Positions 1-4,874 of a stretch of DNA of 5,637 nucleotides are shown piece by piece (positions within the stretch are counted from its first letter, which is position 1; each line of letters begins with the position of its first letter). This DNA comes from Pseudomonadota bacterium (lineage in GTDB: Bacteria > Pseudomonadota > Alphaproteobacteria > UBA2136 > UBA6156): the NCBI GenBank assembly GCA_009927255.1, contig RFNJ01000111.1, forward strand, positions 1 to 5,637, given 5' to 3'. Both the position numbers and the translations under genes were made by a program. Under the pieces are notes generated by a model. That model saw nothing but the letters and a program-made list of their open reading frames with translations, was not told where the DNA came from and made no database searches.

Positions 1-43
1 AAAGCCCCACCCCCGGCCCCAAAATCGCCACTTCAATGAGCAT
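1..43 (-). CDS. nuoL: NADH-quinone oxidoreductase subunit L, first 14 codons (rest outside window)
   Basis: An ATG at 41-43 opens a frame to the window edge reading MLIEVAILGPGVGL, a hydrophobic beginning compatible with the first helix of NuoL, the large antiporter-like proton-pumping subunit. Position is the main argument, since nuoL follows nuoK in nearly all nuo operons. The G-rich codon use (GGG, TTG, GTG) also matches the other nuo genes rather than the AT-rich gene it overlaps by 11 bases. Fourteen residues are too few for a motif, so the identity is inferred from context; another membrane gene cannot be excluded. Confidence 0.55.
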   Translation of the reverse strand, partial: MLIEVAILGPGVGL

Positions 44-623
44 GTGCAGGCCCTAACTGATTCATTTTTTTCTTAAAATACTCATCTTTTAATACCTGTA
101 ATGCAATAACTTTTCCCAAAGTCTCGGCCCGAGCATCTCTCACAACCTGAACTGTTGAAAGATACTTCTGTATAGCAGCACGGGATTTTTGATTGCTGGT
201 CTCTTGTCCTCCTAAAAGTTCTAAAAAAGTCAGTTGAGGATAAGCTCTACAAATAGCTGCTATTTCATTAGCATAGGTAACTGCATTATCAGACATTTTT
301 AACTTAAAGGCACGCGTGTTTGAACGTATTTCCTCTGCAGTTAAACCAGCGCGAATAACAGAGTACAGACTAAACATAACCGCTGTGGAATTTGCTTTCA
401 TCTGAAAATCAAATTCTTCAGCTTTTGGCACCTCCCCTTGGCGAATTTGACCATCTGAGGCAATCATAGCATTCAAAAGTTGGGTAAAATCTCTACAAGA
501 ATAATTAATCGCATACTTATCAATCTGCCGATAAAACCAATATCCTCCCACCCCAACCCCAACAATACCAACCACCCCAATAATAGCCAACACCCAAAGA
601 AAAACCCGCCAAAATTTACTCAT
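33..623 (-). CDS. Membrane-anchored protein of unknown function (196 aa, upstream of nuoL)
   Basis: I recognise no family. The protein opens with MSKFWR, then a glycine/valine-rich hydrophobic helix (about 7-31), then FYRQIDKY and a largely helical soluble part of about 160 residues. The positive N-terminus predicts that the C-terminal part is periplasmic. There are just two cysteines, C43 (NYSCRDF) and C125 (AAICRAYPQ), matching the two-cysteine layout of the 122-aa neighbour; a disulfide is plausible. The C-terminus is lysine-rich. I prefer the ATG at 621-623, sharing one base with the previous stop (TGATG) and lying 7 bases after a strong GGAAGGGGG ribosome site (639-631); the GTG at 624-626 is an alternative adding one residue. 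The gene is AT-rich (19 G+C in 60 at 241-300), unlike the gene just upstream. It runs 11 bases into the presumed nuoL start. Confidence 0.72.
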   Translation of the reverse strand: MSKFWRVFLWVLAIIGVVGIVGVGVGGYWFYRQIDKYAINYSCRDFTQLLNAMIASDGQIRQGEVPKAEEFDFQMKANSTAVMFSLYSVIRAGLTAEEIRSNTRAFKLKMSDNAVTYANEIAAICRAYPQLTFLELLGGQETSNQKSRAAIQKYLSTVQVVRDARAETLGKVIALQVLKDEYFKKKMNQLGPAHAH

Positions 624-991
624 CACACCGCCCCCTTCCGCCGCATCGCCTCAGGCATCCGGATAAACGCATCATAAGCATCCAGCCGCAAACTATTAAT
701 ACACGCGGCCTTAAATTCACGCTTAAAAGTCTCCATCAGCGGCAAGTCGCGGCTCGCCACATCTTTAACCCCCAACCAATGCGCCGCCATCCGCTCAAGC
801 CACGCCACCGCCTGCTCACGGCCCGCCGCCTCCTGCCCACCATCCAGCTGCACCACCCGCACCGTGCACAACGTCCCGCGCAAAACCTGCTCCTCCGCCA
901 TAAACCCCTGCACCTGCTGCCACTGCCCCCAGCCCCACCACCCCGCTCCTCCGGCGGCAATCAGCAACAAAATGGCCAAAACCAGCTTCAT
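623..991 (-). CDS. Small membrane-anchored protein of unknown function (122 aa, between nuoK and nuoL)
   Basis: I do not recognise this protein. It starts with a short basic end and a hydrophobic helix (LVLAILLLIAAGGAGW, about 3-19), followed by a tryptophan-rich turn (W18, W19, W21, W24). This looks like an uncleaved signal anchor placing the rest in the periplasm. The soluble part has two cysteines only (C42, C97), a mostly helical character and a basic C-terminus. The start overlaps the nuoK stop as ATGA, and the stop joins the next gene as TGATG. It is GC-rich (47 of 60 in 781-840) and G-skewed on its coding strand like the nuo genes, so it looks resident in this genome. Tight coupling to nuoK makes a role in complex I assembly or stability possible but unproven. 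The coding-like base use and exact junctions argue that it is a real gene. Confidence 0.72.
   Translation of the reverse strand: MKLVLAILLLIAAGGAGWWGWGQWQQVQGFMAEEQVLRGTLCTVRVVQLDGGQEAAGREQAVAWLERMAAHWLGVKDVASRDLPLMETFKREFKAACINSLRLDAYDAFIRMPEAMRRKGAV
631..639 (-). promoter_or_regulatory. Ribosome binding site for the 196-aa gene
   Basis: The coding strand reads GGAAGGGGG here, 7 bases before the ATG at 621-623 and only 4 before the overlapping GTG (624-626). The spacing favours the ATG as the start. Confidence 0.5.
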
Positions 992-1296
992 CCCCGCATC
1001 ATCCCCGCCGCATCAATCTCAATCGTCTTTTTGTTGCGATAAAACAGCGTCACAATCGCCAGCCCAATCGCCAACTCCGCCGCCGCCACAGTCAAAATGA
1101 AGAAGCTCAGCACCTGCCCCTCCACCTCACCCCAAAAATAACTCGCCCCCACCAAGTTTAAGTTCACCGAAAGCAATACCAGCTCCAAACACATCAAAAT
1201 CGCAATAATATTCCGCCGATTCAACACAATCCCCGCCAAGCCCATGCACAGCAGCACCGCACTCACACTCACCACATGCACCAGTTCCAGCATCAT
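988..1296 (-). CDS. nuoK: NADH-quinone oxidoreductase subunit K
   Basis: The ND4L-type membrane subunit has three helices (about 8-25, 29-51 and 62-85) and forms part of the proton path between NuoJ and the antiporter-like subunits. At 102 residues it has the family length. The two essential membrane glutamates are in place: E38 in LMCLELVLLSVNLNLV and E74 in TVAAAELAIGLAIV (E36 and E72 in E. coli numbering). The conserved LNRRNII loop joins helices 1 and 2. I chose the ATG at 1294-1296, giving an ATGA overlap with the nuoJ stop; the very next codon is also ATG (1291-1293) and would shorten the protein by one residue. A longer frame from 1335 would run through nuoJ and adds no family sequence. 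The J/K junction is the only core junction here without an extra gene. The stop overlaps the next start as ATGA. Confidence 0.97.
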   Translation of the reverse strand: MMLELVHVVSVSAVLLCMGLAGIVLNRRNIIAILMCLELVLLSVNLNLVGASYFWGEVEGQVLSFFILTVAAAELAIGLAIVTLFYRNKKTIEIDAAGMMRG

Positions 1297-1937
1297 GATT
1301 TTTTCGCTTTCTTCGCCACACTTTTCGGCGTCCAATGCACCGGCTTCACCCCCGCCCCAACAGCGGGTGAAACCTTCACCATCGCATCCACCTTCGCCCG
1401 AAAAATCTGCATCCCCACATCCTGCCGCCGCACGTCGCTGCGGGGCCGATGCGTCAGCACAATCGCCCCAATCATCGCCGTCAACAAAATCAACCCCGCC
1501 GTCTGGAACGGCACCACATAATCGGTAAACAGCACCCGTCCAAGCTGCACAATATTCTGCACGTCATCACCATTCACAATCATCACTTCTTTCGGCAACC
1601 CACTGGCATAAACCGCCACCAACAACTCCGCAGCCAAAGCCAAAACCAGCAACAAACCTAAAGGCAAATACGGCGCAAACCCCTCGCGCAACGTCCCAAA
1701 ATCCAAGTCAATCGTCATCAACACAAACAAGAACATCACCGCAATCGCGCCCACATAAACCATAATCATCAGTAGCCCCAAAAACTCTGCCCCCAGCAAA
1801 ATAAACAGCGCCGCCGCATGCACAAACGTCAGCAGCATGCCCAAAACCCCCACCATCGGATTCCGCCCCAAAACAATCAACCCCGCCCCCCCCAGCATCC
1901 CCCCAGCAAACAGCCAAAACAATAAATATTGAATCAT
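1293..1937 (-). CDS. nuoJ: NADH-quinone oxidoreductase subunit J
   Basis: The ND6-type membrane subunit of complex I lies between the quinone tunnel (NuoH) and the antiporter-like subunits, and takes part in the coupling path. At 214 residues it is of normal alphaproteobacterial length. Five hydrophobic helices are visible, at about 2-23, 28-49, 51-75, 91-113 and 141-162. The third contains the conserved YVGAIAVMFLFVLM (Y61 onward), the region of the functional pi-bulge. A hydrophilic tail ends in HRPRSDVRRQDVGMQI...VKVSPAVGAGVKPVHW plus a lysine-rich end. The ATG at 1935-1937 overlaps the P-loop gene stop and the TGA overlaps the nuoK start, both as ATGA. The coding strand is extremely G-rich: the plus-strand text of 1861-1920 has 32 C against 5 G, with a run of eight identical bases near the gene start. 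Confidence 0.97.
   Translation of the reverse strand: MIQYLLFWLFAGGMLGGAGLIVLGRNPMVGVLGMLLTFVHAAALFILLGAEFLGLLMIMVYVGAIAVMFLFVLMTIDLDFGTLREGFAPYLPLGLLLVLALAAELLVAVYASGLPKEVMIVNGDDVQNIVQLGRVLFTDYVVPFQTAGLILLTAMIGAIVLTHRPRSDVRRQDVGMQIFRAKVDAMVKVSPAVGAGVKPVHWTPKSVAKKAKKS
1866..1904 (-). other. Cluster of G-tracts at the 5' end of nuoJ
   Basis: On the coding strand the codons for NuoJ residues about 12-24 hold four G-runs in order: G6 (1904-1899), G8 (1893-1886), G4 (1884-1881) and G4 (1869-1866), with spacers of 5, 1 and 11 bases. This meets the simple pattern for a possible four-stranded G structure in DNA or mRNA. It can also be explained by glycine codons (GGG) in a G-loving gene, so a regulatory role is only a possibility. 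Confidence 0.4.
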
Positions 1938-2509
1938 CTTAAATTCTTACTGCCTATCAAATATTCTTTTGCTGTCAACAATGTACCATCAAACTCATGC
2001 GCCACATCAAAAAAGCGCACATTCATTTCATCGCACTGTCGCTGCAAACTCACACTCTCCTGCACCCCACGCTCAAAAATATTAGTTATGTCTTTTTCAG
2101 AGAAATTCCGCAACCAATTATCACCACTTTGGTCGCTACGAATTCTTGCGATTAACTGAGACAAATCAATCGTAGAATACCCTAAAAAACATCCTCTAAA
2201 TATCTCGGGAAAATCTGCCTCCAACTCTCGCACATGCTTTGGTAATAAAATAACTCCTTCTAATACATAATCTGCAATTTTATGCTCTACCATACCCTCA
2301 CATATTTGACGCAACACAGGCCACATTTTTTCGGCTTTTTCCTGGTCGTTTCCGTCATGTTCAACTCCAAAGTCAACATGCGGCAAGCCCCTTAAAAGCC
2401 CGCGCATCAAATGATCTAGATGAAAATATCCACACTTCCTATCTCTCCATAACATACGGGTCAGGGTTGATTTTCCAGATCTAAAAGCACCGCCAATTAA
2501 ATAAATCAT
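1934..2509 (-). CDS. Small P-loop NTPase, kinase-like, unknown substrate
   Basis: A 191-residue protein with a Walker A motif at the very N-terminus (GGAFRSGKST, residues 6-15), followed by the short-kinase pattern: an aspartate after the second strand (FHLDHL, D32), YVLEGVILLP (residues 81-90, acidic E84), a central strand CFLGYS (107-112), an arginine-rich lid-like stretch IARIRSDQ...NWLRNFSEKDI, and a late strand VRFFDVAHEFD. This architecture suggests a small-molecule or nucleotide kinase of the broad adenylate kinase/2-phosphoglycerate kinase/zeta type. The IEGV-like wording recalls 2-phosphoglycerate kinases, but I would not assign a substrate. There is no membrane segment. The start overlaps the nuoI stop and the stop overlaps the nuoJ start, both as ATGA; a G6 run 5 bases upstream may act as ribosome site. 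It is AT-rich (20 G+C in 60 bases at 2221-2280), unlike the flanking nuo genes. It is not a known complex I factor. Confidence 0.78.
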   Translation of the reverse strand: MIYLIGGAFRSGKSTLTRMLWRDRKCGYFHLDHLMRGLLRGLPHVDFGVEHDGNDQEKAEKMWPVLRQICEGMVEHKIADYVLEGVILLPKHVRELEADFPEIFRGCFLGYSTIDLSQLIARIRSDQSGDNWLRNFSEKDITNIFERGVQESVSLQRQCDEMNVRFFDVAHEFDGTLLTAKEYLIGSKNLR

Positions 2510-2991
2510 CGATACCCCCCATCCCGCCGCAACCGCTCCGCCAGCGTCGGCTCCAACTTATCCCCATTCTCCAACAACCGCACCTTGGTATAAACCAGCG
2601 TCTTGCGGTCTTCCACCGCCATTTCCATGTTCGGGCCTTCCACAATCGCATCCACGGGGCACGCCTCCTCGCACAAGCCACAGTAAATACACTTAACCAT
2701 ATCAATATCATAACGCGTGGTGCGGCGGCTGCCATCCGCCCGCGGCTCGGCCTCAATCGTAATCGCCTGCGCCGGGCAAACCGCCTCACACAGCTTGCAC
2801 GCAATGCAGCGTTCTTCGCCATTCGGATACCGCCGCAACGCATGCTCGCCTCGGAATCGCGGCGAAATCGGCGTCGCCTCAAACGGATACATCAGCGTAA
2901 ACTTCTTCGCAAAAAGCATCCGCAACGTAATCCCAAACCCCTTGATCATATCAAGCAACAAAAATTGACGGAGCGAGCGAATAATCTTCAT
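2506..2991 (-). CDS. nuoI: NADH-quinone oxidoreductase subunit I (2x 4Fe-4S)
   Basis: The ferredoxin-like subunit carrying clusters N6a and N6b, which relay electrons toward the terminal cluster beside the quinone site. At 161 residues it has the family length. Both cluster motifs are complete: C62-I-A-C65-K-L-C68-E-A-V-C72-P and C101-I-Y-C104-G-L-C107-E-E-A-C111-P. Between and around them the text (SPRFRGEHALRRYPNGEERC; ITIEAEPRADGSRRTTRYD; DAIVEGPN) is essentially the alphaproteobacterial/mitochondrial NDUFS8 version, and is the best taxonomic clue in the window. The N-terminal 30 residues form the amphipathic, membrane-associated segment. The ATG at 2989-2991 overlaps the GFA-like gene stop and the TGA overlaps the P-loop gene start, both as ATGA. 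It sits between two AT-rich inserted genes, while its own GC is high (38 of 60 bases in 2761-2820). Confidence 0.99.
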   Translation of the reverse strand: MKIIRSLRQFLLLDMIKGFGITLRMLFAKKFTLMYPFEATPISPRFRGEHALRRYPNGEERCIACKLCEAVCPAQAITIEAEPRADGSRRTTRYDIDMVKCIYCGLCEEACPVDAIVEGPNMEMAVEDRKTLVYTKVRLLENGDKLEPTLAERLRRDGGYR

Positions 2992-3383
2992 GATACAATC
3001 TCTTTATAAACAAAACGTTTCCACCACTTTGGCAAAGTTGACGTATATGAATGACTCTCTGGTGAAAATATTAAACTATTATTTTTATCCATTGTGCCAA
3101 CAAGTAGGCCAATCGTTGGCTTGTCGTCAATAGCCCCTAACGAACTCCCACATTTAGCACAAAATGCTCGCTGAGAATTCTTAGATGAGCGAAACAGCTT
3201 AGGCTTTCCGCCCTTACCCACCCACTTCAAATTATCCGCCGCAACCTCAACCCACAAAGCAGTCAGTGCACCTGTATGGCGTTGGCACATTTTACAAGAG
3301 CAGGTATGTGGCCACACAATTTTGCCGTCAACTTCATAACGGATATCCCCACACAAACAGCCGCCCGTATAAATCTTTTTCAT
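2988..3383 (-). CDS. GFA/CENP-V family zinc-binding protein
   Basis: A 131-residue single-domain protein of the glutathione-dependent formaldehyde-activating enzyme (GFA)/CENP-V fold. The cysteine pattern is complete: GGCLCGDIRYEV (C9, C11), CSCKMCQRHTGA (C28, C30, C33) and FCAKCGSSLG (C75, C78), which in this family hold structural and catalytic-type zinc. Some members bind glutathione adducts, but most have no proven reaction, and despite the family name I would not call this one a formaldehyde enzyme. I chose the ATG at 3381-3383 because the protein then begins MKKIYTGGCLCG, as the family does, and overlaps the nuoH stop as ATGA; a longer frame from 3464 would only add non-family residues inside nuoH. 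The stop overlaps the nuoI start, again as ATGA. One hand-counted stretch (3061-3120) is about 35% GC, far below its nuo neighbours, and lacks their G/C skew, suggesting transfer. It is probably cytosolic. Confidence 0.9.
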   Translation of the reverse strand: MKKIYTGGCLCGDIRYEVDGKIVWPHTCSCKMCQRHTGALTALWVEVAADNLKWVGKGGKPKLFRSSKNSQRAFCAKCGSSLGAIDDKPTIGLLVGTMDKNNSLIFSPESHSYTSTLPKWWKRFVYKEIVS

Positions 3384-4462
3384 ACCCCAAAGTTCCCATA
3401 AATCTTCACCACTGTCGCGGTCAAAATCAACCACGCAAGCGAAAGCGGCAAAAACACCTTCCACCCCAGCCGCATCAACTGGTCATACCTATAACGTGGC
3501 AACGTCCCCCGGCACCAAATCATAAAAAACAGCACCGCAATAATCTTCAGCGCCAGCCAGAAAACCCCCGGCAACCAGTTCAGCGGCGCAATGTCCAGCG
3601 GCGGCAACCACCCACCCAAAAACAAAATCGCGGTAAACGCACTCATCGTAATCATCGCAATATATTCACCCAGAAAAAACAACGCAAATCCCATGCTCGA
3701 ATACTCGGTGTTATACCCCGCCACCAGCTCCGCCTCAGCTTCGGGCAAGTCAAACGGATGCCGATTACACTCCGCCAAAATACTCACCAAAAACATAATA
3801 AAAGCAGGGAAAGCCGGAATCAAAAACCACATCCCCCGCTGCGCCTCCACAATCTGCACCAAGTTCATGCTCCCCGCCAGCACCACCACCGAAAGCACAA
3901 TCAACCCCAGCGAAACCTCATAGCTCACCATCTGCGCCCCACTCCGCACCGCGCCCAAAAACGGATACTTACTATTGCTCGCCCACCCCGCCAGCAAAAT
4001 CCCATAAACCCCCAAACTGCTCACCGCCAGCAAATACAACACCCCCAAATTAATATCCGCCACCACCATCTGCGCCCCCGCCTCCAGCCCCAATTCGGGT
4101 ATCGCCGGCAACGGGCTCGGCCCCAGCGGAATCACCGCCCACGCCAACAACGCGGGCACAAAAATCATCACCGGCGCCAACAAAAACATCAGTTTATTGC
4201 TCTTTTCGGGGATAAAATACTCCTTGGTCATCAGCTTAATCGCATCGGCAAAAGGCTGGAGCAACCCAAACCACCCCACATACATCGGCCCATGGCGCAG
4301 GTGCATCCAACCCAAAATCTTCCGCTCAAACCACGTCGTCATCGCCATCCCCAACAGCACCGGCACCGCCACCAGCAAAATACAAACAACCGTAAACCCC
4401 ACCCACCAAAGGTTCCCCAAAGTCAAAACCTCCGCCCAAACCTGCCCCATCAAACTATCCAT
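3380..4462 (-). CDS. nuoH: NADH-quinone oxidoreductase subunit H (membrane subunit at the quinone site)
   Basis: The ND1-type membrane subunit at the foot of the peripheral arm forms much of the quinone tunnel and links it to the proton channels. The 360-residue length is normal. Hallmarks in order are: a hydrophobic first helix (about 20-43); FERKILGWMHLRHGP then GLLQPFADAIKLMTKE (about 45-81); ADINLGVLYLLAVSSLGVYG; LAGWASNSKYPFLGAVRSG; QMVSYEVSLGL; the acidic loop AECNRHPFDLPEAEAELVAG followed by YNTEYSSM; and RGTLPRYRYDQLMRLGWK near the C-terminus. The acidic loop is the family's functional signature and is intact. One variation is GPM at residues 58-60, where GPN is common. The gene starts inside the Nudix gene end and stops in an ATGA overlap with the GFA-like gene. 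It is G-rich on the coding strand like the other nuo genes. Confidence 0.98.
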   Translation of the reverse strand: MDSLMGQVWAEVLTLGNLWWVGFTVVCILLVAVPVLLGMAMTTWFERKILGWMHLRHGPMYVGWFGLLQPFADAIKLMTKEYFIPEKSNKLMFLLAPVMIFVPALLAWAVIPLGPSPLPAIPELGLEAGAQMVVADINLGVLYLLAVSSLGVYGILLAGWASNSKYPFLGAVRSGAQMVSYEVSLGLIVLSVVVLAGSMNLVQIVEAQRGMWFLIPAFPAFIMFLVSILAECNRHPFDLPEAEAELVAGYNTEYSSMGFALFFLGEYIAMITMSAFTAILFLGGWLPPLDIAPLNWLPGVFWLALKIIAVLFFMIWCRGTLPRYRYDQLMRLGWKVFLPLSLAWLILTATVVKIYGNFGV

Positions 4463-4874
4463 TCAAATACTCCGGCTTATAATTCTGGTCATAAACCGAT
4501 TGTAACGCTGGAAACCGTGGGGTTGGAACCTCCTCCCACCGATACCACCCCATCTCAACGTGTTTTTCGGGTTCGGCATTGGTAAAAGCAGCACTATCGC
4601 TCTTCACTTCAACTTGCAGCGTTATATAATGCTTCCCCGATTCCGGAAAAAAGTCATTCGTCACCGCAAAAAGCCTTGGCGAATGAACCTCAATTCCCGC
4701 CTCTTCCCGCGCTTCCCGAATCGCCGTATCAAACCAATGCTCACCATGTTCCAAATGCCCCCCCATCGCCGACCACTGCCCCCGCCCATGCTCCTTAATG
4801 CGTTTAAAAACCAATATCTTGCCCTCATAGCAAATATAAATCCCAACCCCAACGCGAACATCACCTTGTTTCAT
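4455..4874 (-). CDS. Nudix (MutT/NUDT15-like) nucleotide pyrophosphohydrolase
   Basis: A 139-residue protein with a complete Nudix box: G39, E45, R53-E54, E57-E58 and G60 fit G-x5-E-x7-REUxEExGU exactly, so the metal-binding glutamates are intact. Layout and wording resemble the MutT/NUDT15 group: an RVGVGIYI first strand, WSAMGGHLE before the box, NDFF...HYITLQVEV after it, then EPEKHVEMGWYRWEEVP. Such enzymes hydrolyse nucleoside triphosphates or related diphosphates to a monophosphate, often as housecleaning; the substrate here cannot be read from sequence. No signal peptide or membrane segment is visible, so it is probably cytosolic. The ATG at 4872-4874 overlaps the nuoG stop (ATGA), with a GAGG-type ribosome site 8 bases upstream. 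The 3' end overlaps nuoH by 8 bases. GC content is intermediate between the nuo genes and the AT-rich inserts. It is not a usual nuo operon gene. Confidence 0.9.
   Translation of the reverse strand: MKQGDVRVGVGIYICYEGKILVFKRIKEHGRGQWSAMGGHLEHGEHWFDTAIREAREEAGIEVHSPRLFAVTNDFFPESGKHYITLQVEVKSDSAAFTNAEPEKHVEMGWYRWEEVPTPRFPALQSVYDQNYKPEYLNG
4470..4473 (-). promoter_or_regulatory. Ribosome binding site for nuoH inside the Nudix gene
   Basis: GGAG lies 7 bases upstream of the nuoH ATG (4460-4462), within the last codons of the Nudix gene. It supports this start over the downstream Met5 codon. This is the only non-ATGA junction on the nuoG side of the window: the reading is GAATGGATAG, an 8-base overlap. 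Confidence 0.55.

Noticed and set aside
736..960. A 74-codon frame inside the 122-aa gene
   Set aside because: It is very Arg/Gly/Trp-rich, as expected from a frame-shifted reading of GC-rich coding DNA, with no start context.
864..1528. Several plus-strand frames opposite nuoK, nuoJ and the 122-aa gene
   Set aside because: They are low-complexity Pro/Ser/His-rich antisense shadows of well-supported genes.
1929..2159. Plus-strand frame opposite the P-loop gene
   Set aside because: It is short and antisense to a frame with a clear Walker A motif and coupled start and stop, and shows no recognisable domain.
2481..2882. A 133-codon arginine-rich frame inside nuoI on the same strand
   Set aside because: It is an out-of-frame shadow of nuoI, whose own frame has both intact 4Fe-4S motifs.
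3384..3464. A longer start (ATG at 3464) for the GFA-like gene
   Set aside because: The 27 extra residues lie within nuoH and precede the family's normal MKKIYTGGCLCG-type beginning; the ATG at 3383 gives the ATGA overlap seen at the other junctions.
3266..4585. A 439-codon open frame on the plus strand opposite nuoH
   Set aside because: It covers nuoH antisense, is loaded with Pro, His, Gln, Arg and Asn with no domain-like pattern, and is explained by nuoH's codon bias, which leaves few stop codons on the opposite strand.
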